From: Inonotus obliquus | Taxonomy: Eukaryota; Basidiomycota; Agaricomycetes; Hymenochaetales; Hymenochaetaceae | DNA: 64,000 bases | Assembly: GCA_032164295.1 (NCBI GenBank) | Contig: JAJHTX010000002.1 | Location: forward strand, 1,798,001 to 1,862,000 | Direction: 5' to 3' | Part shown: positions 12,478 through 22,576 of the stretch, one piece after another | How positions within the stretch are numbered: position 1 is the stretch's first letter | Layout of the letters: the number at the start of each line of letters is the position of its first letter | Made by a program: the position numbers and the translations under genes | Notes under the pieces: model-generated | What the model was told of the DNA's origin: nothing | The model's input: the letters and a program-made list of their open reading frames with translations, nothing else | Database searches by the model: none

Positions 12478-14281
12478 ATGACTCCACGACTTAGATTGGC
12501 TGTTTGGTACGTCGCTCCGTTCTCTGGAATGCTGGAAAAACATTTCTCAATAGTGAATTCAGCGGTGGTGGTATTGGTGGTCTATCTCTGGCCGTAGTCC
12601 TGGCTAAGCATTGCAACGATGTCGATATCAACGTGTATGAATCAAAGGCTCAATTCACGGAAATAGGTGCAGGAGTCTCAATCTGGAACCGGACGCTGGC
12701 TATTTTGCATTCACTCGGTCTAGATGACGAAGTAGGAAGAGCAGTAGGGAAGGTGCCAGTGAAGAAGATGGGTAAGTCGACTTCCGCGCTCATGACCTGA
12801 CTTGTGCTGACTGCTCGCAAGGACCCGCGAGTTGCTACAGGAAAAGTGATCAGGAAACGAGAGGCATAGATTTCAAAACTCTCGTCGTCCCTTGTGAGAA
12901 TAGGCTCACCGTTATAAGACTTCATAACTTTTTACATTATTATCGACTGTAACAGACGGTGCGATGTCCGCTCATCGTGCAGACATGCTCAAGATCCTTG
13001 TTGACGCCCTGCCACCTCCAGCAATGTTTCACGCACATCTCAATAAACGGCTTATCTCATATGTGGCAAAGGACAGCTCCATTATTCTTACCTTCGCCGA
13101 CGGCACTTCTGCAGAAGCCGACGTTTTGATTGGTGCGGATGGAATAAAGTCAGTAGTGCGTAGTACCATGTTTACAGCGCTTGCCGAGAAGGCCAACGGA
13201 GAAGAGAAGGAAGAATTGAAGAGATTCATGAATGCAAATTGGGCCGGACTCTACGTATACCGCTCACTCATCCCAACGGAGAAGCTACTTGAGAAAGTAC
13301 CCGACCATCGGGCAGCTACCGATATGATGGTTGTACGTCCTCTCTTAACAATGAGTCACTTCGCACCATTAACGCTATGCATTAGTGGTGCGGAAAGAAC
13401 AAGGTATGCAGTGGTTGACTCCACCTTGAAATGAACTGTAATCCAATGTAATCATACAACAGCACGTTATCTCATATCCTATTTCTCAAGGCCGCATCGT
13501 CAACGTCGCACCAGTCGTGACAGTAGCCGGAGATGACCGAAAACCGTACGATGGGCCTGCGGTTATTGATGTACCCAAGCAAGAGATGTTAGATCTATAC
13601 AAAGGCTGGGAACCGGAAGTTCTGCAGCTTCTCGGTGTACGGTTTTGCAAATTCCCGCATAGTTCTTCTCGCTGACAAACAGTTGACGAATGTTAGTGCG
13701 TTGAAAACGTGACCAAGTGGGCAATCAGTCATACCCGTGGTGTACCTACCTACATCAACGGCCGAGTGGCCCTTATGGGAGATGCTGTAAATGAGATTCA
13801 TCGATCTCTGTGTTCTGCTTGAAACTGAATACCGGCTTCAGGCGCACGCAATGACTCCTCACCTCGGTGCAGGTGCCGGACAGGCTATCGAAGTAAGTAT
13901 ATTATTCCTAGAATCTATTAATCGAAACTTATGCCGTTACAGGACGCTTTCATTCTCGGAAGGCTACTCGCATCTCCACTCGTTACTACTTTGAATCTCC
14001 CTTCTGTGCTCAGAATCTACGACGCAGTGCGCCGACCGTTCGCGAATGAAGTTGTCGATCGTGCGTATTCTGTAGGACTCCTATTGGATTTCATGGGCCT
14101 TCCTGAGAGTATTGATGAATCGCGTCTCAATGACGGTTCCAAGGATGAGCTTGACAAGCTCGGACGGGAGATAGAGAAAATACGGGAAATACAATTTGCT
14201 TCACTCCCGGATGATGATTGGAAGGAGGCGGAGAGAATGCTGAGGGAGTTGGAACCTCGTCCAACGGCAGGGAAATTGTGA
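12478..14281 (+). CDS. FAD-dependent monooxygenase, salicylate-hydroxylase-like, copy 3
   Basis: Third tandem copy, start codon 2,541 bp after that of copy 2. The exon pattern is unchanged and joins in phase. It begins MTPRLRLAV|CGGGIGG like copy 1, but its 3' half follows copy 2 (LLGCVEN, LLLDFMGLPES). It has its own changes: GPASCYRKSD, RVALMGDA in front of the GD motif, and KIREIQFAS near the end. The flavin- and NAD(P)H-binding motifs are all present. I see no stop or frameshift inside the inferred exons, so all three paralogues may be functional. The mosaic similarity suggests exchange between copies. Confidence 0.92.
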
Positions 14282-14484
14282 TTGGAAACGATGTGATGGG
14301 TTGGACCTAGGTTTTAATGAAACTCATGGTAAAGGAAGGGAATGGATGTATGTACTTGTACTAAGTTGTAGATTTTGAATTATGGTCTATGTGCGTCACG
14401 TGTTCAATGTCGCGTTAGATTGTGGCTTGTCGTCACGTTCGTGTTTCTCTTGCCAATTCCTTCACCTACCTTGAAGACGAAAAT

Positions 14485-15282
14485 ATGAGTGCCTCCACGC
14501 AGGTAGCCAATGATGTATGTCTCTCCTCTGGTGCATGGATACTCTGAGGATAGAGCACTGGATGACTGACAGAATGCTATGATCCTGCAGAAGAATCTAC
14601 GTGATGACATCGATTCGTCTCAAGTGAACTGCCTCAACGAAGCACAAGAACATACGTTGAAGGGTATTTTCCCAAACAACTCCGGCGGTGGATACTTGGA
14701 GAGCGATGCAGATGAACAATTGCTTCTTAACATTTACGTAAGTACTAATCCGCGCATATATCCATGTGAAGTTTATTGATTTTGAATCTCATGTCGACCA
14801 TCATATAGTTCACTCAGAAAGTTCGATTACGAAGTATTGCAATCCGAACGAACGAGGATAATATCGCGCAGGCTCCCAAGACCTTGAAACTCTTCACCAA
14901 TAAACCCTCGATTGGTTTTGAAGACGTCGAGGACGCAGGGGATGCTCAGACTGCTCAAATACTTGAGCTGACTGAAGAGGACGTACGGACTGGCAGACCC
15001 ATTCCACTTCGTTATGTCCGTTTCCAAAATGTTGAAAGCCTGCATGTGGGTCACAAATATGGTCCATTCTCTTGTCATGGGCATTCAAGTAATCGATTCG
15101 TACAGGTTTTCGTGGCCAATAACCAAGGAGATGAAGAAACGACTCGGATTGATCAGATCGAGTTCTTTGGTAATCTGAACGAGTACGTTTACCGTACAAT
15201 CATACCATCATCATTTCACTGATAACTCTTGTCTAGGGGCACGAAAGATCTGAGCGGACTGCAAGCACGCGATGAAGAATAG
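14485..15282 (+). CDS. PITH-domain protein without a thioredoxin domain
   Basis: Five exons (14485-14514, 14573-14737, 14809-15045, 15106-15182, 15237-15282) join in phase. The product shows VNCLNEAQEH, YLESDADEQLLLNI, FTQKVRLRSIAI, IGFEDVEDAGDAQ, LTEEDVRTGRPIPLRYVRFQN, then SLH|VFVANNQGDEETTRID and IEFFG, the full PITH fold. PITH domains bind the 26S proteasome. In TXNL1-like proteins they follow a thioredoxin domain; in PITHD1-like proteins they stand alone. The cores resemble the TXNL1 type, yet upstream sequence shows no CxxC thioredoxin exon. Either the start at 14485 (MSASTQVAND) is right and the protein is PITH-only, or the thioredoxin part was lost. The first exon is the least certain; the PITH exons are firm. 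Confidence 0.85.
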
Positions 15283-15366
15283 GTTACTACAATCAGCGGT
15301 TCTAGGATTAGGTTGTACCGTAGAAGGACGATCTGCGGAGTATACTACCGGAAGAGTATTTAAACC

Positions 15367-17072
15367 TCATTTGCCGTCGATCTGCAGCCACATCTTCCAG
15401 AATCGCTCCTTATCCAGGTCTCCTTCATAGCGAAAGTTGACAGTTTTCACTTCATCGAATCCTTCGTCAACCGTCGGCTCCTCATAGCCTTGGGAAAACG
15501 ATAAAATAGCAGTATAAGGAATAAGTTTCCGCTCCTGAAGTTCAATGTCCAATTAGAACTTGATATATCGCAAGACCACATGATATCCATACCTTGGTCT
15601 CAATGGCCTTCAAACCAGACAATAAAGGTGCGCAGAACGCCCGGTACAGGTTATTATGCCACGCCAGCTCTTTAGAGACGTTGAATACGAAACACCTTGG
15701 TTCGGGTGTCAGTTGCGAACGACTTTGACCTGAAGCGGTGAACATACCTGATAGGTATCCTCAACGATTTGGCTAGCGCAGTATAAAGCTGACGCGTTTT
15801 CTTATCTCGGTTCGTATTGTCTTATGCATTCACGTCAATTCTCCGCACAGAACTCAAAGAAATTACGCACCGATAACACAACTCGTCCCTTTCTTCAGAT
15901 ATTCTTCGGCAGCCTTTAAACATTTCGGACGACTAACCCAGGTATCCTGGTTAACATGCGCGTATCCAGCCGGCAGAAAGACGTCGCTAAAGAATGTGGT
16001 CTTCCCGGATGCGGGAGAGCCGACGAAAAGCACCATTTCTGGCTTCTTTCTGTCCGCCGGAAGAATCGGAGAGGATGTTGGAGTTATTCTTGGACCTGAA
16101 GTTGTTCATCTCAGGTCACGTCGGGAAAAGAGATGGAGGTGGACTTCGATTTACCGATATTTGAATGTAGTTTGCTGACGTGGTGACCCGCGTACTCGCA
16201 TGGCTGAGGTGGTCGCTTCAAGAAATATTCCTGGGGCGAAACAGAATGAGATGACAAGTGATACCTGAAGAGTTTGGCATACTTCAGGAGTGTAAAACTT
16301 CAGTCCTACATTGTCTGCAAACTTCCTGTCGGTGCTTGCATGATCACCTTTTCTACCAGCAGCATCTCCTACGAAAAAGGAATTCTCTTTATCTAACAAG
16401 CAAGACGATCAACAAACTATGTCCCGGCCCGAGTCTGGTAACAAACCAAGTGTGATACCGGCCTCTCCGGCGATTCTCTCCAAAGCCACCCACATACCAG
16501 GCATGGGCTTTCGGTAGCCATCTCGTGAAGTTGAGGCAAACAACAGGAAAGGGACTTCGGGAAGCTGAATGCGTCGATGTCAAAAGAACGAAACTAAGCG
16601 CGAAACGAATAGACAAACAGCTTTCGCAATGCGTCCGATTTTCTCGCGCCATTTCACCAGTTTCTTTTCAGGATATAACTGGTTACTGAAGAATACAATA
16701 GTGTGCCTAAGTTGAAACGATTAAGTTAGTCGTCGCATAAGATAAGAGGCAGACCACAAACTCTGAATCATGAGCTTCAACTTTCAGAAAGCGCGGCATG
16801 TCCTTATGCCAGAACTCCCATTCTAACTCTCCCTTAGCAGGTAGATACTTGACGACGGTCCCATCCAAGTCAAACGCAGCAATTTTTGAACAGATTTCTG
16901 CAACCAGGTTCTCTCCGTGAAGACAAGTTGAAGGTAGAAAAGATAGTTTCTTCCATCGAAAAGGGCCGCCGGATCCAGATCCAGGCTTGTCATTAGACTC
17001 AGCTGGTTTTGAAAAGATAGGGTACACTGATGAAGGAGGTAATGGGTCATTTTTTGTGTTGGACTTGGTCAT
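15367..17072 (-). CDS. PNKP: Polynucleotide kinase 3'-phosphatase (PNKP/Pnk1 type)
   Basis: Multi-exon minus-strand gene. The N-terminal half is a HAD phosphatase: [13 protein letters not shown] (DxDGT nucleophile), [46 protein letters not shown] and [22 protein letters not shown]. The C-terminal half is a P-loop kinase with Walker [12 protein letters not shown], then [20 protein letters not shown], and a tail ending MWLQIDGK. The enzyme removes 3'-phosphate and adds 5'-phosphate at DNA breaks, preparing ends for ligation in the nucleus. There is no FHA domain ahead of the phosphatase, as in yeast-type and S. pombe enzymes. Introns inferred include one starting GTTTGT after HDSE. All joins I followed keep frame. 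Its first exon is partly duplicated at 57,205-57,340. Confidence 0.93.
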
Positions 17073-20000
17073 CCAAACAAAGCGACCGACCTCGTTTTGT
17101 TGGAGATGTGTGAGTGGTAAGATCAGCTTCGTCCGCGGACCGCTTCAAGTTCTTAGTCGTTTGAGCAACCACTTTGACGGTTCTTGCCGAGATAACCTCG
17201 ATATTCGCAGCTTCAGTATTCCAGAATTGAGGTTAAATTGGTTCAACGCGCCAGTTTGAGGTCTACATACCCATGTTGTCTCACGCGCGAGTGGTGGAAA
17301 GGAATGAAGATGAGTACTTGTTCCCGTGACCGTGCAGCGTGAACAATGCGACTATTTTAGGAAATTTAGCCAAATAAAGACAAGCAACTCCGACAAATCC
17401 CTGTTCAGGGACTTCAGTCCCTTTCCATTAACATTAACATTACAAGAAACCGTGAAACAATTCTCATATCAAGTCGCTTCTATATGCCCACTCTGTCATA
17501 CTTTACTTCGGACCAACGACAAACTGCTTGGTTTTATTAAGGTGCGCAATTGTCTCATCACTAATATCGAAATGTGCCTTCACCAACGCCGGCGGTGTAA
17601 GGGCGAGCCATTGCTGCAAACTGATGTCCTCGACACGATCTGATTATGATATTCAAGTCAGTTGCTCCAAAAGTCGAAAGATATGTCAAAATCTGACCTG
17701 AGGCGAAGAGTTCCAAGTACTGGACCGTCGTGTTTCCAGTGTTCTCGATATAGTGTCCAAACGAGGGAGGAACATAGCCTAGTAAGAATACTTTAAAAAG
17801 GGCCGTTCATACTTTATAACTCTAAAGTACAAACCGATATCACCGGCCTGTAAGAGCTATGGTCAGCGTGTCCAGGGCAGAGATGTCTCAAGGAAACTCA
17901 CGCGATAGTTGAAGGTATTCGCCGTCGCAGACGAGGCGAAGAGTGTCATTCGAGCCTCTCCTGTGCTACAATCAAACATACTCATTAAGATGGTATCGAA
18001 ACGTACAAGAAATGATATCCTTACATGAAGTAACTCCATTCAGGTTGGGTAGGGTGCCACTAGTGGATATTACTGTATCAGTACGCATAACACCTTCCTT
18101 CAAGATTTACTCACGTGAAGCTCACTTGACGAGTAAAGAAATATCAGTTATGCAAAGATTTAATAAATAGCGACCGGACGTACCGCATTGCTCCAGGTTC
18201 AATGGTGACAAGAGCACCAACAATCGTAGTGGCTACCGCAAAGACGCTTGGGTCAAATATCTTAATCGACCCACCGGCAAGGGGTGTTGCGGGAGCTTTC
18301 GAGAGTGCGTAGGAGAGTGGCAATGGGACATGTCCGTTCGGATCCGAAGGGGCGGTTTCATCCTTTGCGGGCGGTTCTAAAATAGCATATGTAAATTGTC
18401 ACCTCCGAATAATAATGAAAGTTGAGAATGAGAAACTCCTACCGGATGGGAAGATGTACAACTGCTCCGAAGGAATGTGATCAAACGCAGAGATGTCTGT
18501 TTGAAAGTTCTTGGCAAGCACCTCCTTTGGTATATGCGCGGCCCAATCAGTCAACAAGAATGTTTCATCTTCATTGAAAGTTCCCGAATCAAACACCTTG
18601 AGACATGATAGATAATGGTTGAGTTTTTTGTAACCAAACCTCTGGGGAGAACTCACTAAAAGGAACTCGGTCCCATCCGGACTATCGTCCGTTGCTTGAA
18701 GAGAATGTGGAATCCCTGGAGGGAAATACCAAAGATCACCCTCGTTCTGAAGATTGAAAATGAGCCTCTTGTGTATGAGTGGGACGATCAGACACATACC
18801 ACGACGGCATAGTAGTTCCGACCGTCCTGATCCACGGCACTGATTGCCGTGCTACCCTGGAGAAAGAGATCCAGTTTTAATAGTTAGTCATATAATGACA
18901 ATCATTCTAATCACCTTCAGAACATATGCCCACTTGATAGCACGAACAGTTAAGGAAGGTAACTTTATTCCGAGGAGCAACGAACTTACCTCGGCGATGC
19001 TGTGCCAATGGAGCTCGCTATCCATGATCAGTGCTCGACAGGACTCATATACTACCTATGTGGCAGCATACCGTATTGCCCCGGCCTCAAGTCGCATATG
19101 AACCCCGGCCCTAGGGAGAGGTAAACCAATGGATCTGATTGCTACATGGCGAAGCTCACTTACATTGCGGTCGCGATGGGCATCACATCCTCTGTCGGAG
19201 TAGTGTGAGTAATAAAACCATGCGAAAGAGAGCAGCACGTACGATTCTGTTGTCTCGCCCAACCGCCCGTTTCTAGGCGGTTGTGACTCAATGCGAAGGG
19301 CCACTTCGCATTCGGTCTAGGGTAGCAAAGCGTTATTGTGAGGCCATCCAAACGTTGCGTATGAGAGTAGAGGCGTACATGATACCCTTGTCGCTTGAAG
19401 GGGGTGCATATAGATTGGGATTTTGCCGGTCCAGCTCGATGTTATCCAGAACTATCTGCGTGGTACCCGTCGTGTCCCTGATGAGCTGGACATTCTCATT
19501 GGTGTCTTGCGACCACAAAGAGAAATTCGGGTCGTTGCTGGCCGGGGGAACAGTCTGCGCCTCATTTGGAGCCGACGATACAGAAGTGGCTTTCAACGAT
19601 GCGGAAGTGGAGTCTATCGATCCTGGAACTTAGGCCGTCAATCCCGTCATACTGAGCATAGAGAAGTCTAAAACTTTACCAGCTGGTGCGGCGGCAACCG
19701 TAGATGCAAGAACAAGGAAATACAGAAGACTGACCTTAAACATGTTGGGAAGGGGACCGTTCTGTTATCGCAGATGAGGAAGTATTCGCTGCCTTATATA
19801 CCCTCGTAGTACTGCAGCGGCTGGTTCTGAAATTAGGCAGGAAAAAGTGCAACATCATCCCGGCTCGGAACTGCGCATTCAAACACCGTCTCCGTCAAGA
19901 TGATGTCGGGCATGAGACGGTCCAATGAAGGTTATACTATAAAGCGTCTCCGACTGCAGGCACCCCGGCCATGAAATGACGAAAGAACATAGTCACCGTC

Positions 20001-20480
20001 GGATGCCGAACCTTTGCTCCTCATCGTGATTGCGGCTGCGGCCTGGCTGACGGAAAAACACCGTCCAGAGAGAAGACATCATTGATTCTGAATCCGACTT
20101 CATGCAAGACCAAGAAGAGCAAGCGTCAAGTTTCCGAATGACTGTCGTTTCCACCAAAGGATGCTGATTCGGACTATGGAAAGCACATCCTTGAGATCTT
20201 TGCAACTCATACAGTAGGAGTAATGCGGAACGCCCTGGTTATCTCGGCCATCATGTAAATTACCGACGCTGAATCTCCACCCAAACGCCTGGAGCAAGAA
20301 ACCGTCATAGCGCGCGGGGATTGAACTAGGACTGATTTCCGATCCGATCTGATCGCAGTGGTGCTATACGTATGGTTGCGGGGATGTTCAGCCGGAGGAA
20401 GACGAGAACATACTGTGCTTAGGGTCAGTTCGGTGCAAATCGTAAACCCCTCGTTAGCTCCACTCACCCTAGTTAAAATT
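16932..20480. repeat. Segmental duplication, copy A
   Basis: This block (start of PNKP exon 1, spacer, oxalate decarboxylase gene and upstream region) recurs in the same orientation at 57,205-63,345. Gene and spacer are nearly base-identical between copies. The upstream part beyond about 19,780 carries several insertions/deletions relative to copy B. The 760 bases upstream of the decarboxylase (19,744-20,500) contain no other gene I can recognise. Confidence 0.88.
17503..19743 (-). CDS. Oxalate decarboxylase (secreted bicupin), copy A
   Basis: About 440 residues over roughly 17 short exons. It starts with a signal peptide (MFKVSLLYFLVLASTVAAAPA). Two cupin domains follow: cupin 1 with ELHWHSIAE (HxH plus Glu) and GDLWYFPPGIPHSLQ (distal His); cupin 2 with ELH|WHPTQPEWSY, GEARMTLFA and YVPPSFGHYIEN. 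WPFALSHNRLETGGWARQQN precedes cupin 1. The tail DISLQQWLALTPPALVKAH is characteristic of fungal oxalate decarboxylases, Mn enzymes that turn oxalate into formate and CO2. A 10-nt micro-exon near 18,115-18,124 supplies ELH; splicing around it keeps frame (CG|T GAG CTT CAC). Start at 19743, stop 17503-17505. No disruption seen. The gene lies tail-first next to PNKP within a duplicated block. Confidence 0.92.
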
Positions 20481-20622
20481 GTGTTCGGTTCTGCTGCGCG
20501 TGACAACCTATTGGATACTAGCAGTATTTTATTATCAATCTACTCCACTCAATTTTTAAACATTTGACCGTTCACACAATAAATACAACTTGACTGTACA
20601 ATGCTATAAACCAACCACAACC

Positions 20623-21083
20623 ATGGCAAAGAAGTCACAGGAAGGCCTTTCGAACAAGGAGAACATTGCACCATCAAATGCAAAACGTGCATTTTGGACC
20701 TCCACAGATAAGGCAGCACTTGTTGATCATCTTCTTGAGTAGCTCAGAGATGGTAGAGACTCGGATAATGGTTTTAAACCTGCTGTAAAGCTGAATGGAA
20801 GTTCTCAGTCGAGGGGCTGCAAAGACTGCGAATTCATGCAAGAAGCATTTCGATGAAGTAATCTTCTATTTTCTACTTATTTTGGCTATATCTGACATAT
20901 TTCAAGCTGTCTCACCAATGTCGCTATGTTACTGAGCTCAAAGGCCTCTCAGGCTTTGGATCTGACAACAGTACAAATATGGTAACAGCACCATCAGCCT
21001 GAGACATCTGGAAGGACCTTCTTGAGGTAAAGTGTATAGTTTAAATGTGTATTCTCGTGTGACAATGATGGCTAATTGATCAA
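20623..21083 (+). pseudogene. Decayed Myb/SANT-like DNA-binding ORF of a transposon
   Basis: Frames read MAKKSQEGLSNKENIAPSNAK, then FWTSTDKAALVDHLLE followed by a stop and LRDGRDSDNGFKP. Further on comes CRYVTELKGLSGFGSDN...MVTAPSA, again with a stop, then DIWKDLLE. The W..D...L...LLE and LKGLSGFG..D..T.MVTAP patterns are those of Myb/SANT-like proteins common in Agaricomycete mobile elements. Several stops and shifts mean it is dead. A GTAAAG..TGTCAG intron-like stretch precedes the border with the next repeat at about 21,084. Confidence 0.6.
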
Positions 21084-22092
21084 TGTCAGAAAAAGAAAGA
21101 TGGGGAGCTACAGTCTAAGTCTACAACTATTTATACCTTTTCCTCATGTTGTGGACGGACCACTTTCTATGCTCCGTAGTTCCTTCTCTTGATCTGATTC
21201 ATTGTTCTAGCTTCCTAACTTGTTTGGTATTCCTTTTGTTCTGCTGTGGATTGACTCATCGACTGCACCCTGTGCAGGGTGATGACTTGGTGTTGACTTA
21301 TCTTGACTTGAACTGAATTGAAACCTGTGCCCAGGGTCAGCCTTGTGCTATGCCCTGTGCATAGAGTGAGTCAGTGAGTGAGTCATTGAATGCGTGTTTG
21401 TATACTATTGGTTCTGCATAGCTGCACTTGACTGTGCCATAGTCAGAATTTGCTCATCCGCAGTTGCTCATGAGTTTAAGGAATTCTGTCGGGGTTCCAT
21501 TGCATAGCATCTGGGGCTATGATGGCTGTGATTTGCTTGTTGTCTCAGGACTCTTGTTCGAGGCTGTTAAGAATGATTCGACATAGGATATCATCGTAGG
21601 GAAACCAAGATGGTTTGACGTAAGTTCCTAGAGCGATGAGTAGCTGTACACTTTGTCGAGTATCGTTTGAATGTATTCTCCAGCCTAGGTATAGGTTTCC
21701 TTGTAGTCTAATATCTCTGCAGTATGCCCATGGTTCCTTCAGCATGTTTGCAACCTATATCGCCATTATTGGTGATCATCCGTTTATAATGTAGTCTGCA
21801 CTGATCTCCATGAAGGTGCTTGGGCACTCAAATGCATTTATGTTGTGGATTCCTACTATTGTCCAGTGTGTCTTTGGTTGCATGCCTATCACTGTATCCA
21901 TTGCTATTGTTGACCTTGTGCAATTTTGAATGACCTCCGGGAGATTGTGGTATTCTCAATAAGCTGTTGCTCGTTCGCAGGACATATGGTATGTGAACAT
22001 CTATGTTGCTTCCCATAGTATTATCTTGTGTAGGTCTTCAATAGTCTTTCTCACTATTCTGCATTTATGGCAAGCTGTTGGAGGTTGCTGTA
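21084..22092 (-). mobile_element. ORF-bearing LTR, copy 1, distal part (split by the chromovirus)
   Basis: Reverse-complement similarity to 31,580-32,590 includes the TATA stretch (21,129-21,136 on the plus strand) and the ORF region: minus frame 21,745-21,545 reads WAYCRDIRLQGNLYLGWRI, matching WAYCKAIRLQGNLYLGWRI in copy 3. The remainder of the same element continues at 28,249-28,471 beyond the chromovirus. CpG sites of copy 3 are often TpG or CpA here, so the copy is old. Its far end is truncated or overlaid by the Myb-like remnant; no target duplication is seen there. Confidence 0.75.
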
Positions 22093-22533
22093 TGTTATGC
22101 GAAACGACGGGTTCGGGGGTACTCGAACGGAGTCGGGGTCTCTCACACCAGAGCTTAGGGTACGCTGCCTCAAACGTCGAAGACTTGTACAGCGACGGAG
22201 ACGATCACGCAGGCTAAGGGATGGTGGTGGTAAGAAGATATATTTAAGTTAGTACAAACAATGAGTAAATACCTAAGGGATGGTGGTGGTAAGAAGAATA
22301 GTGAGACGGGGTACAAATGAGTCAGACTATCTACTTATATACACACCAGACGTGGGAAGGTATTACTCTAAGAAGAACATTAGTAAGGGTGGGAATAGAA
22401 TATTACGGAACGTTCCGGTAAAGAGCGACTAAGCAAGATGAATAATAAGAATGAGTAAGCATGAACGGAAAAAGGAATATGACCAATGAAGAATTAAGTA
22501 AGCGAAAGTAAAGGGAAAGTTCAAGTCCTAACA
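22093..22533 (-). repeat. 3' LTR of the chromovirus
   Basis: 441 bp, TG..CA. It matches the other LTR by eye except for a 59-bp excess: the motif TAAGGGATGGTGGTGG occurs twice (about 22,214 and 22,273), with a 34-bp AT-rich filler between. Confidence 0.93.
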
Positions 22534-22576
22534 TTACCCCCCCTTCAAGGCTTGATCGTCCCGATCAAGGTTGATT

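Larger units (their letters stand above)
5817..14290 (+). repeat. Tandem triplication of a 2.54-kb monooxygenase unit
   Basis: Three direct repeats, each with about 550 bp of upstream sequence plus a nine-exon monooxygenase gene and a short 3' flank. Start-codon spacing is 2,541 bp between copies 2 and 3. It is 3,572 bp between copies 1 and 2, which becomes 2,541 bp when the 1,024-bp insert and its 7-bp duplication are subtracted. The block encoding MSAHRADMLKILV to about FTALAEKA is nearly base-identical in all three, while flanking exons differ more. Confidence 0.9.

Noticed and set aside
15996..16178. Plus-strand frames over PNKP and small frames over the decarboxylase exons
   Set aside because: Shadows of the minus-strand exons, which carry clear motifs and consistent splice phases.
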